Part shown: one piece after another, positions 1 through 11,095 of the stretch
Layout: every line of letters begins with the position of its first letter
Numbering within the stretch: position 1 is the first letter of the stretch
Assembly: GCF_000007305.1 (NCBI RefSeq)
Contig: NC_003413.1
Location: forward strand, 1,786,141 to 1,850,140
DNA: 64,000 nt
DNA from: Pyrococcus furiosus DSM 3638
GTDB lineage: Archaea > Methanobacteriota_B > Thermococci > Thermococcales > Thermococcaceae
Direction: 5' to 3'
The notes under the pieces: model-generated
Database searches by the model: none
The model's input: only the letters and a program-made list of their open reading frames with translations
What the model was told of the DNA's origin: nothing
Translations under genes and position numbers: made by a program

Positions 1-654
1 CTTTAATTCAGGAGTGCTGATTATGTAATTGTAATCTATCCATGCAAGGTTGAAGAGAACCGCAAGGTCAATGTAATCTTGCTCCGTGAATTCGTTTGTA
101 ACTGCAACTTTTTGCTCCTCTAGAGGGAGGTTGGCATACTTTTGCTTTGCAGCTAACATCTTGTCTTTAAGCTCAGTATACCTATCCCAGAAGTCTCTTA
201 TTGGGTTGCCATTCTCGTCTGTAACGGGCTCTCCATTCCAAGGAATTGTGTGATCAAAGAACCCTCCTGGGGCCTGAAGCATAAACCATTTCTCATCATA
301 AGTTAGAGGCTCACCATTGGCGATTTTCTCCGAAATTATCTGGTAGATGTCCTTTGCTCCATTCATGTAGTCAGCTAACTGAGCTATCAGAGACCCAGAT
401 AAGTCTATGGTAACGTGAATGTCTGGAAATTCCGTTAGGTAGTGTGCCATCTTCCAATAGTTATTTGCCGCATGTAGCCTAACCCAAGGCCTAGTATAGA
501 TGCCCTGCACGGGATCATAATAGTAGGGTTGGTGTTGGTGCCAAACTATTATGACGTTTAATGGCTTTGGCTCCTCAGCTTTTACAATGTTGTTTGCTCC
601 CAGCATGCTTCCAAAAATTAGAAATACTAAGAGGAGAGAAAGCTTCCTACTCAT
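1..654 (-). CDS. apu: Amylopullulanase, N-terminal part (runs off left edge)
   Basis: This is the first 218 codons of a secreted glycoside hydrolase family 57 amylopullulanase, which cuts alpha-1,4 and alpha-1,6 bonds of starch and pullulan outside the cell. It opens with a hydrophobic signal peptide (about residues 4-20) ending in an Ala-rich stretch. The GH57 opening motif VWHQHQPYY follows and leads into a catalytic (beta/alpha)7 barrel. The ATG at 654 has a GGTGG ribosome-binding site. It lies only 10 bp after malG, so it is probably the next gene of the maltodextrin operon. The frame is open to base 1, so the rest of the barrel and the C-terminal domains are outside the window. The family call is confident; specificity rests on recognising the P. 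furiosus protein. Confidence 0.93.
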   Translation of the reverse strand, partial: MSRKLSLLLVFLIFGSMLGANNIVKAEEPKPLNVIIVWHQHQPYYYDPVQGIYTRPWVRLHAANNYWKMAHYLTEFPDIHVTIDLSGSLIAQLADYMNGAKDIYQIISEKIANGEPLTYDEKWFMLQAPGGFFDHTIPWNGEPVTDENGNPIRDFWDRYTELKDKMLAAKQKYANLPLEEQKVAVTNEFTEQDYIDLAVLFNLAWIDYNYIISTPELK

Positions 655-664
655 TTCCACCACC

Positions 665-1912
665 TCATTCTTTCAATCCACCGACAGTTAGGCCACTTCT
701 AATGTAGTTTTGAGCAAGCATGAACATTATAAACACGGGAAGTGCAAATAGTAACGCTGCAGCTGCAAAGTAGTTCCAGTCAATTCCCCTTCCAATTCCA
801 CCCATTAGGGTGTATATCCACACTGAGAGAGGTTGATTCTCCTCGGTTAACAATAGGCTTGCAAGGATGAATTCTGTCCACCCTCCTATGAATGACATAA
901 CTGCTACCGTAGCAATTCCTGGAAGAGCCATTGGGAGTAATACGTATCTTATTATCTGGAGATAGCTTGCTCCATCAACAAGTGCGGCCTCGTCAAAGTC
1001 TGGACTTATAGAGTCTATGTAACTTTTGAGAAGCCAAGTGTTGAATGGAACGCTACCTGCAGCGTATATTATGGCCAAAGCTGGAAGCTTGTTGTAGAGG
1101 CCTAGCTTTACGAGCATACCATAAAGGGCTATCAATCCCGCTATTCCTAAACCTCCTGCTACCTGGGTAAACATCAGGTAGAAGTATAGTATGTGCTCTC
1201 TTCCAAAGAACTTGAGCCTTGAGAATGCATATGCAGCCGGAACTACGAAGAGTAAAGTCAGGAACACAGTTAATGTTGCAAGAATTAAGCTATTCCTAAG
1301 GTGGTGGAAGAACTTTGAGTTTACGAACTTCCCAATCGCTGTAAGTTCAGCCTTTCCAGAGTCTCTTATTCTTATAAATCCAGCTAATTTTCCTTCTGAG
1401 ATTTTTAACCCATTGACTTCCCCTGACTTCAGGGTAACGTTCTTTATTACACCAAGCCCTATGGTACCGTCTGAATTAACCCTAGTTAAGGAGATTATTC
1501 CACTAATCTCAGCCTTTAGATTTCCTTGAACTTCATTAACCTGTTGGGATAACTCAAATGACAATCCACTAACTGGAACTTCAAATCTTATACCTGTAAA
1601 TGGACCGTATTTAACTTCACCTTTTATAACTCCGTTTTCAACCTGAAGCTTTCCCCCAACTATTTTTGCCGATCCTTCTAGTGTCCCTGTAAATTCTTCT
1701 GAAATTCTAGTTCCCTTTAACCCAAAGAGTACTTCCCCATAAGCTTCCCCAGTAACTTTATCAGGTATTAAATCTAATTCAGTTGTTGCTATTGTCGCAG
1801 CCGGTTTTATGGAAACCGTGAATATGTAGTAAACTGGGAAGAGGATTAAAAACATGACCACTATTGCCAAAAAAGTCATTATTCCAGATTTTATAAGCTC
1901 ATCTCTCCTCAT
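665..1912 (-). CDS. malG: Maltodextrin ABC transporter permease MalG, with large extra domain
   Basis: Inner-membrane permease of the maltodextrin (CUT1) ABC importer. The C-terminal half is standard: several membrane helices and an EAA loop (EAALVDGASYLQIIRYVLLP, near residues 310-330) that contacts the ATPase. The protein is 415 residues against about 280-300 for most MalG proteins. The excess is a hydrophilic, beta-rich, Gly-rich insert at about residues 55-200, between the first helix (about 11-33) and the second (about 208-230), so it should sit outside the membrane. The start overlaps the malF stop (ATGA, 1909-1912), showing translational coupling. No ATPase gene for this system lies in the window; it is presumably beyond amylopullulanase to the left. 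Confidence 0.93.
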   Translation of the reverse strand: MRRDELIKSGIMTFLAIVVMFLILFPVYYIFTVSIKPAATIATTELDLIPDKVTGEAYGEVLFGLKGTRISEEFTGTLEGSAKIVGGKLQVENGVIKGEVKYGPFTGIRFEVPVSGLSFELSQQVNEVQGNLKAEISGIISLTRVNSDGTIGLGVIKNVTLKSGEVNGLKISEGKLAGFIRIRDSGKAELTAIGKFVNSKFFHHLRNSLILATLTVFLTLLFVVPAAYAFSRLKFFGREHILYFYLMFTQVAGGLGIAGLIALYGMLVKLGLYNKLPALAIIYAAGSVPFNTWLLKSYIDSISPDFDEAALVDGASYLQIIRYVLLPMALPGIATVAVMSFIGGWTEFILASLLLTEENQPLSVWIYTLMGGIGRGIDWNYFAAAALLFALPVFIMFMLAQNYIRSGLTVGGLKE

Positions 1913-2805
1913 TCTTTAGCACCCTCCTGTAATCTTGTTATCTTAACATTCACGTACATGTAAATTGCCAGAATTATTGTGGCAATGATCATCACGGCTG
2001 TAGCCCTACCATAATAGGGAGTTGCTCCAAATGCTTGTCTGAATCCGTAGAGTAGTATGAACCTATCTTCGAAGAGACCTGCGTTGTAGATGTACGGAAC
2101 CATGAAGTACTGAAAACTGGCCGCACTTGTGAGTATCGTTGCAAATGCTATTGGCTTTCCAACTACGGGAAGAACTACATGCCTGAGCCTCTGCCAGTAG
2201 TTTGCTCCATCAATAATTGCAGCCTCTATTAGCACATCTGGCACTGACTGAAGGGCTGCAGTAATTACCGTCATCATGAATGGATAAGCCAGCCAAACTT
2301 CTATTATGTTGAGAGCGATGAACCCCCAAAATGGATCATTTATCCAGTTAGGCCCCTCGACACCAATTGATTTTAGAGTTAGGTTTATTGGCCCAAATAC
2401 AGGATCAAACATGAACTTCCACACCGTAACTGAGAACAGGAGAGGAAGTGCCCAGGGAATAATGAGTAGAGACCTATAGATAGTTTTTCCTCTCACATAC
2501 TTACTATTGTACAGGAGGCTTAAGAATAGACCAGCAAGAACTTTTAAAGTAACGCTTGTTGCCACAAATATCCACGTCCACTTAAATGCATTAAGAAACT
2601 TTTCTTGCTTTAATAACCACTTAAAGTTCTCCAATCCAACAAACCTCAAAGGTTCGGCTGTAGGGGATTGAATTGGGAAGTTCCCTAATTTTGCATTGGT
2701 AAAGGCTAGGTAGATTGAGTATACTATTGGCCACAAGTTGAAAAACAAGAACGCCGCTATTCCTGGGATTATTAACATGAGTGCAGCTACTGTTGTTTTT
2801 TTCAT
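1909..2805 (-). CDS. malF: Maltodextrin ABC transporter permease MalF
   Basis: Partner permease of MalG in the maltodextrin importer. It is 298 residues with about six membrane helices and a C-terminal EAA loop (EAAIIDGANYWQRLRHVVLP). Unlike E. coli MalF it has no large extracytoplasmic P2 domain. I chose the ATG at 2805 (MKKTTVAAL) because GGAGGTGG sits just upstream; an upstream in-frame start at 2847 would overlap malE and adds an unlikely aromatic leader. It follows malE by 38 bp and overlaps malG by 4 bp, so the genes are co-transcribed. Confidence 0.93.
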   Translation of the reverse strand: MKKTTVAALMLIIPGIAAFLFFNLWPIVYSIYLAFTNAKLGNFPIQSPTAEPLRFVGLENFKWLLKQEKFLNAFKWTWIFVATSVTLKVLAGLFLSLLYNSKYVRGKTIYRSLLIIPWALPLLFSVTVWKFMFDPVFGPINLTLKSIGVEGPNWINDPFWGFIALNIIEVWLAYPFMMTVITAALQSVPDVLIEAAIIDGANYWQRLRHVVLPVVGKPIAFATILTSAASFQYFMVPYIYNAGLFEDRFILLYGFRQAFGATPYYGRATAVMIIATIILAIYMYVNVKITRLQEGAKE

Positions 2806-2843
2806 TTTTCCACCTCCAAAATAAAAATAGTAAGAAGAAGGAA

Positions 2844-6184
<3,341 letters not shown>

Positions 6185-6234
6185 GTTTGTAGCAATTGCT
6201 TAAAGGAATAAAAACGTTTCAGTAGTTAAGTTAG

Positions 6235-6653
6235 AATATATACAAAGTGGATCTCCTTAGTGGATTTCTGGGGTCTTTAATACAGTGGTTTTTGTTTATG
6301 TACCTCTTACAATGGCCACGGATGCAATATAGACAACAATTTGCTAAAGCAAATCTCCTAGAGAGACGTGCTAGAAAGGAAACTCCACAGTCACAACATT
6401 GATTCATAAACAATGGCCCATTTGGAATTCCAATATATAGGTTCATTAGCATTGAAGATAGTGAGGAAGTTCTAAAGGCTATAAGAATGGCCGTTCTGGT
6501 TGGCCGTGATTTTGTGTAAAGTTCGTAAATATCGACATGGCCAACCTTCCAGCCTCTCATCTTCATTGGCTGGCTTTCGGGGGGAACGGTGACTCCCCAC
6601 ATCTTCAAGTCCCAGAAGAGGTCTACGCACTTATGGCTATAAGCAACCCGTAA
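6235..6653 (+). pseudogene. Decayed protein gene, one stop codon and one frameshift
   Basis: The gap between the cyclodextrinase and nip7 holds a readable but broken plus-strand frame. From 6235 it encodes an apparent membrane segment (LIQWFLFMYLLQW), then hits TGA at 6400. The same frame continues as a protein-like stretch (GPFGIPIYRFISIEDSEEVL) to 6516. A one-base shift near 6510 then gives VNIDMANLPASHLHWLAF and ends in EEVYALMAISNP with TAA at 6651. There is no start codon, so the 5' end is lost. Residue composition looks like genuine Pyrococcus coding sequence. I do not recognise the family; an element-encoded membrane protein is possible. Confidence 0.5.
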
Positions 6654-6712
6654 GGCAAAGAGGAACAGTTGAATTCGCTTCTTTCCCAGGGAAGCAGGAA
6701 GCTAAGTAATAG

Positions 6713-7213
6713 TTATTTTCTTAGAAATGCTCCTACATCTGTTATATTTTTTATGAACTTTTCCTCGTTACTTGGGTTTATTCTTCCTATTCCAAGAACG
6801 TCCCCTAACTCGTTCATAACTACAATTTTTTTGCTTCCTTTCCAAACTAGCTTTCTCACTGCTTTTTTAGGAACGTCTTTTCCAGTAGTAAACAGAAAAG
6901 ATGCCTTAGGGCCAAGAACAGCATAGTTCTTTTCAATATCAACAAAGGTAAAGAACTCTATGGCTGGATAAAATTTCTCAACGAGGTTCTCGTCAACTTT
7001 TATCATCCCTACAAAGGTTCCTAGCGCAAAAGGTCTCACTGTTAAATCCTCAATAATCTTCCAAACTTCATTATTTACCGCATAAACGTCTCGATATTTC
7101 CCTTCAACTATGGCAAAAAAATTATGGACAAGTGTCCCAAATTTTTCCGCTTCTTTGAGTATGAGATCTATCTCCCAAGAAGATGCTCTTCTTGCTATAA
7201 TTTCACCATTCAT
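6713..7213 (-). CDS. nip7: Nip7-like ribosome biogenesis protein (PUA domain)
   Basis: Archaeal homologue of Nip7, an RNA-binding factor in large ribosomal subunit and pre-rRNA maturation. It is 166 residues, the usual archaeal length. An N-terminal alpha/beta domain is followed by a C-terminal PUA domain. The family signature is visible as ALGTFVGMI, then [12 protein letters not shown], then GDVLGIGRI, ending TDVGAFLRK, which matches eukaryotic Nip7 in order and spacing. Its ATG lies inside the last codons of the upstream acidic peptide gene (11-bp overlap), so the two are translationally coupled. Assignment is by motif memory only. Confidence 0.82.
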   Translation of the reverse strand: MNGEIIARRASSWEIDLILKEAEKFGTLVHNFFAIVEGKYRDVYAVNNEVWKIIEDLTVRPFALGTFVGMIKVDENLVEKFYPAIEFFTFVDIEKNYAVLGPKASFLFTTGKDVPKKAVRKLVWKGSKKIVVMNELGDVLGIGRINPSNEEKFIKNITDVGAFLRK

Positions 7214-7397
7214 CCTCTTCTTCTTCCTCCCACTCCTCCTCTTCCCACTCTTCGTCCCAATCTTCTTCCCAATCTTCCTCGTATTCTTCTTCCTCCCAGT
7301 CTTCCCACTCCTCTTCTTCCGTCCAATCTTCCTCCATCTCTTCTAAAAGCTCCTCTTCTTCTTCAAACTCTTTCTTGATTTTCTTTCTTGGTTGCAT
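7203..7397 (-). CDS. Hyperacidic Glu/Asp/Trp repeat peptide
   Basis: A 64-residue protein of extreme composition. A basic head (MQPRKKIKK) is followed by about 50 residues that are almost all Glu or Asp, punctuated by eight Trp and one Tyr at spacings of three to eight. No fold or family is recognisable. It appears real: GAGGGATC lies about 7 bases before the ATG, it sits 35 bp after the pterin-synthase-like gene, and its stop overlaps the nip7 start. A natively disordered, RNA-mimicking partner or chaperone for a basic protein such as Nip7 or a ribosomal protein is one guess. Function unknown. Confidence 0.6.
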   Translation of the reverse strand: MQPRKKIKKEFEEEEELLEEMEEDWTEEEEWEDWEEEEYEEDWEEDWDEEWEEEEWEEEEEDEW

Positions 7398-7431
7398 GAA
7401 GATCCCTCAGATTATACTTCTCGATAATGAG

Positions 7432-8955
7432 TTATAAACCTTTCTCAAAATAAAAATCGCCAAAGAGCTCTTCTTCTTGAATATAGGATCTTCTTATTTT
7501 TAATCCAGTATATGCCTTCTCAAGCTCCCTACCAAGGTAAAATGCATGCCGAGGGGATATCGAAAAATGCTCTAGTATTGTGTCTATGATTTCATTTGGT
7601 TCCTTTCCGATGATCGTCATAACAGGATTTGTTCCTTTATATGCCGTTACAGCAAGCTCTGTTCCAACAACGTAAATTTTAAAATACACTTCTTCCAACT
7701 TTACAGGCTTTTTCTTTGCCCTAATAATTGTTTTAGCGAATTCAATCTTTTGCTCCTTCCTTCGTTTTTCTTTCAGGATAAGCAGGTTAATACCCACGTC
7801 TTTTACTCCTCCCAAGAGAACCATGTCAATACCTCTTTTAAGCTCTCTAACGCTTCCAGTAGCTTTTGGGCTTACTTCCGTCGTTAAAAGGAGCGAAATT
7901 TTAAGCTCACCAGCTATACTTGCCAAGAGAGCATTTAATCCCACACTGTCTGCATCCATCATTTCGGTAATATTTCCTACCCCCGCGAGGAGAATATCCT
8001 GAGGATTTCTCATCCTATATAAGTAAAACGCCACTAGAGACCTGGAAAAGTTCGGATAATGCTCTAATATAGGGTCAAGTATCAACCCCTTGTATCCAAG
8101 ATTTAGGGCCTTTTCCTTAAGTTTTTCTAACGCTTTTGCCCTTCCTATGGGATCTTCTATAAACTTTCCTTCCTTCATATTCGTTGGAATTAAAACTACT
8201 GGCTTTGAGGGCAATATTTCCTCAACTGTCCCAAAATCAACGCTCAAAATAAGATCTACTTCCTTCTCCCCAGCTTCAATTTCCTTTGGGTTAAGCGTAT
8301 CCAAGGAGAGTGGTGCATTTATTTTCTCCTTGATTTCTGGAAGAACACTTTCAAGGAATTCCACATTAGTTTTCCCACTTTCCATTCCTATGTCGATTAT
8401 ATCAGCACCTTCCCTTAGATAGTATTTTGCTTTCCTCATTATTTCCTCTATTGTTAGAGAAGGAGCGTCAACAATCTCAGCCACTATCCTTGTAGGGAAA
8501 TCAAGCCCTACAGGGAGAGTTCCAATTAATATATTTCCAGGCCTCTTCAGAGCCTTCTCTATGTATCTCTTGTTTTTAGCCTTGTTTCTTATGTCTTCAA
8601 CTTTCTTTAGCGCATCCTGAGAAAATAACTCATCTGCTGGCACTATCTTGCTTAGCTTGAATCCCTGTTTTATGGCTTTCAACACCTGGGGAATATCAAC
8701 AGCATTCTTTGGACCTTTATATGCAGGAACCCCAAACTCCCTCTCTATAACTTCTGCTGATCCTTTTACAAGACCGGGAATCAATATTAGGTCATATTCC
8801 TTCACGTTTATTTTGGATTTTTTCAGATAGTACACTATAAGTTCGGGGGTTAGAAAAGCAGCTACCGTAACTGGAGTTACAAAAACATCACATCCTTTTC
8901 CGTATTTTCTAACTAGAGGTTCCGCTAATCTACCAGTAACAAGAAGAATTCTCAA
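7432..8955 (-). CDS. Dihydropteroate synthase-like protein
   Basis: A 507-residue archaeal protein of the dihydropteroate-synthase-related family (MJ0107 type). Residues about 1-130 form an archaeal extra domain beginning MRILLVTG. Residues about 135-380 resemble the pterin-binding TIM barrel: GTLPVGLDFPTRIVAEI, then DIIDIGMESGKTN, then PLSLDTLNPKEI. A C-terminal region of about 120 residues follows. Archaea lack the bacterial folate route, so a role in methanopterin-like or other pterin chemistry is inferred. The start is TTG at 8955, one base after the stop of the upstream gene, with GGAGGG about nine bases before it. Catalytic competence is not shown. Confidence 0.75.
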   Translation of the reverse strand: MRILLVTGRLAEPLVRKYGKGCDVFVTPVTVAAFLTPELIVYYLKKSKINVKEYDLILIPGLVKGSAEVIEREFGVPAYKGPKNAVDIPQVLKAIKQGFKLSKIVPADELFSQDALKKVEDIRNKAKNKRYIEKALKRPGNILIGTLPVGLDFPTRIVAEIVDAPSLTIEEIMRKAKYYLREGADIIDIGMESGKTNVEFLESVLPEIKEKINAPLSLDTLNPKEIEAGEKEVDLILSVDFGTVEEILPSKPVVLIPTNMKEGKFIEDPIGRAKALEKLKEKALNLGYKGLILDPILEHYPNFSRSLVAFYLYRMRNPQDILLAGVGNITEMMDADSVGLNALLASIAGELKISLLLTTEVSPKATGSVRELKRGIDMVLLGGVKDVGINLLILKEKRRKEQKIEFAKTIIRAKKKPVKLEEVYFKIYVVGTELAVTAYKGTNPVMTIIGKEPNEIIDTILEHFSISPRHAFYLGRELEKAYTGLKIRRSYIQEEELFGDFYFEKGL

Positions 8956-8956
8956 A

Positions 8957-10423
8957 TTATGTGCCCTCCCTCATTCCCAGGGCCTCTAAAAACCTTTCCG
9001 TTATCGCCTCCTCAACAAGTCTTAGAAGGGATGCCTTATCCTTTGCAAGCTTAAATATTCCTAGGGGTATTCTCGCTCCTCCAGCCTGAGGATGTCCTCC
9101 ACCACTTCCAAGAGAACCAAATGCCTCCTTCATTATTGCGCCTATGTTAACCCTTACATCCCTTGTTCTTGCTGAGATTTCAATTCTGTCATCTACTATC
9201 CCAAAGACAAGAACAGTTGTTATTCCCTCAAGTCTCAGCAAAAAGTCTGCTGCTTCCGCTATGGCATCTCTATTGGCAATGAACCCAACGTTACTTATTA
9301 TTACGTTCTTGTATATTCTCCTGTTTAAAATTGCCCTAGCAAGAATCTCTGCAGTTTCTGTGCTAATGTCTGGGAACTCAATTTTATCTAGGAGGTCATA
9401 ATCCACATGTCCACTGAGAAATTCTATGGCCTTTATATCTATCTTACTTAGCTTGGAGAACTTTTTGGTATCTATGTACATTCCATAGAAGAGGGCCGTG
9501 GCAAGGTTTTCGTCAATTGGTATTTCGAGGGACTTCAGGTATTCCACCAAAATTGAGGATGTAGAATTTGCCTCGGGCCTTATATCGACAAAACAATTAT
9601 CGGGAAGCTTTTCTCTTAGATTTTGAAGGATTTGATGATGGTCTATAATTATTTGGACCTTTGCTATGTCCTCATCGTCCAAGATTGAAATGTTTCCATT
9701 TGGCTGGGCATCAACGATGGCAATCGCCGAATGCCTCTTAATTTCATAACTTCCCCTCGAAACTTTCCTGAAATCCATTCCAAGAATGTTAACCATGGCT
9801 CTGTTCTGATGGTGAGTTATATCTCCCCCGTAAACTATTACTGTCTTTAAACCTACCGTCTGAGCAATTAGGGAGAGAGCCGATGCGCTTGCCATACAAT
9901 CAGGATCAGGATTATCATGCATAACTATCAAGAGTGTGTCAGTATTTTCCTTTATCTCATTTAGCTTTTCTATGAGTTTCATAGAATTCTTTTTCTCCCC
10001 AATTTTTTCTATTGTATCCACTACTGCCCTAACAATAGCACTTCTTGGATTTATTACATAGTCAACTTTGACGTCAGTATCGTATTTCTCCTTTGCTATC
10101 GACGCAATTTCCTCTAAAGAGGTATCTTCAGGCAAAATTAGAAGAACAGCTGCATCTTTGTTGTTATTTTGGATCACATGAAGAGTCTTTGCTATTACCT
10201 CTGGATCACTTATCGTAATGACAATGAGGTCTGCTTTTTCGATATGAGCCTTTAGCAAGGTAGCTGTGTAAGAAAAGTCACCCTGAACTACTTGCAACCC
10301 TTTTTCAGCCAGAGTCTGAACTCTAACCTCGTCCTTCTCCACTACAATAACCTCAAACTCTCCAAATAGACTTTCTGCTATGGCTCTTCCCAGTACCCCT
10401 CCTCCAAGTACTAAGACTCGCAT
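8957..10423 (-). CDS. TrkA-N / DHH-DHHA1 phosphoesterase fusion
   Basis: Two-part protein of 488 residues. Residues 1-120 form a Rossmann TrkA-N domain (LGGGVLGRAIAESL, then VVEKDEVRV, then QGDFSYTATLL) that should bind NAD or another nucleotide. Residues about 165-480 form a DHH/DHHA1 phosphoesterase: HDNPDPDCMASA and IIDHHQ hold the metal ligands and GSGGGHPQAGGAR is the DHHA1 glycine motif. Relatives include nanoRNases and cyclic-dinucleotide phosphodiesterases, so cleavage of a short nucleotide controlled by the Rossmann domain is plausible. The ATG at 10423 is chosen because AGGTGA ends five bases before it; an upstream GTG overlaps that site. First gene of the operon running to nip7. 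Confidence 0.8.
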   Translation of the reverse strand: MRVLVLGGGVLGRAIAESLFGEFEVIVVEKDEVRVQTLAEKGLQVVQGDFSYTATLLKAHIEKADLIVITISDPEVIAKTLHVIQNNNKDAAVLLILPEDTSLEEIASIAKEKYDTDVKVDYVINPRSAIVRAVVDTIEKIGEKKNSMKLIEKLNEIKENTDTLLIVMHDNPDPDCMASASALSLIAQTVGLKTVIVYGGDITHHQNRAMVNILGMDFRKVSRGSYEIKRHSAIAIVDAQPNGNISILDDEDIAKVQIIIDHHQILQNLREKLPDNCFVDIRPEANSTSSILVEYLKSLEIPIDENLATALFYGMYIDTKKFSKLSKIDIKAIEFLSGHVDYDLLDKIEFPDISTETAEILARAILNRRIYKNVIISNVGFIANRDAIAEAADFLLRLEGITTVLVFGIVDDRIEISARTRDVRVNIGAIMKEAFGSLGSGGGHPQAGGARIPLGIFKLAKDKASLLRLVEEAITERFLEALGMREGT

Positions 10424-10540
10424 GAGCGTCACCTGGAATTCAATAATGTTTAAATATTGTCTTCGCTAATCTAAATTTAAGGCTGGAACATCTAACTGTT
10501 ATCATTACATTATGGGTATATATCTCTAATGGTGAGGGAC

Positions 10541-11095
10541 ATGGAATTTGGAAATCTTAAGCCAGGGGTAGAAAATTCAGTATGCCTCTCCGCTGAAGAT
10601 CTTTTAAATACTGTACTCAGCGTTATAAATTCAACCAAAGCTAGGGGTGCATACGTAAAAATCTTTGGTAAGGACATGGAAGACAATTATCTCCTGGAAA
10701 TGTTAGTGGATGGTTCTAGGATTCTCGCAATAGAATGTTCCTATGTCCAAGCAAAGAAAAAAGTCGTTGGAGAGGAAGCAATTAAAAAATTAGCTGAACT
10801 CGTTGAGCTTCCCCTAATAGTTTCTGTATATCCTTTAGATGACAACCAGTTCAGGTTAATTCTTGCAAACAACTTGGAAGTGTATTCTCAAACCCCAGCT
10901 GTTCCACTGAGTAGTGTTTTCAAAAAAGGAGCCACTAGGACTATAGAATCTGCAATAGAAGAAGCAAAAGAAGAAAAAGAAGAAGAAATTCAAAAGATAA
11001 TGAAGAAGACCGAAGAAATTGTCACCGAAGAAAAGAAAAAGAAAGAAGAGAAAAAAAGAAGCTCCAATAGAAATACGAAAAGAAAGCAAAATTGA
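10541..11095 (+). CDS. DUF2226-like protein, N-terminal piece before frameshift
   Basis: N-terminal part of what looks like one gene of about 570 codons. The alpha/beta region (about residues 1-140 from MEFGN) looks globular, followed by a Glu/Lys-rich linker likely to be coiled coil or disordered. The frame stays open across AAAAAAA at 11051-11057, then ends after a short Ser/Arg/Asn tail at 11095 that looks like out-of-frame sequence. ATG 10541 is preferred over 10529 because GGTGAGGG lies just before it. It is divergent from the TrkA-N/DHH gene. The DUF2226 label is tentative; function unknown. Confidence 0.65.
   Translation: MEFGNLKPGVENSVCLSAEDLLNTVLSVINSTKARGAYVKIFGKDMEDNYLLEMLVDGSRILAIECSYVQAKKKVVGEEAIKKLAELVELPLIVSVYPLDDNQFRLILANNLEVYSQTPAVPLSSVFKKGATRTIESAIEEAKEEKEEEIQKIMKKTEEIVTEEKKKKEEKKRSSNRNTKRKQN

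Noticed and set aside
6231-6608. A 125-codon open frame on the minus strand
   Set aside because: Composition is rich in Arg, Cys and Ser and unlike neighbours, there is no ribosome-binding site, and the plus strand reads better as a decayed gene.
6620-6653. Similarity between 6628-6649 and 58870-58890 (TATG-CTAT-AGCAACCC)
   Set aside because: Only about 18 bases and not extended on either side; insufficient to claim a repeat family.
7110-7378. Plus-strand open frames rich in Leu, Pro and Phe over the acidic peptide gene
   Set aside because: They are mirror images of the Glu/Trp repeat on the other strand and lack start signals.
10856-11089. Minus-strand Phe-rich frame opposite the Lys/Glu linker
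   Set aside because: Pure complement of a Lys/Glu-coding tract; no ribosome-binding site.
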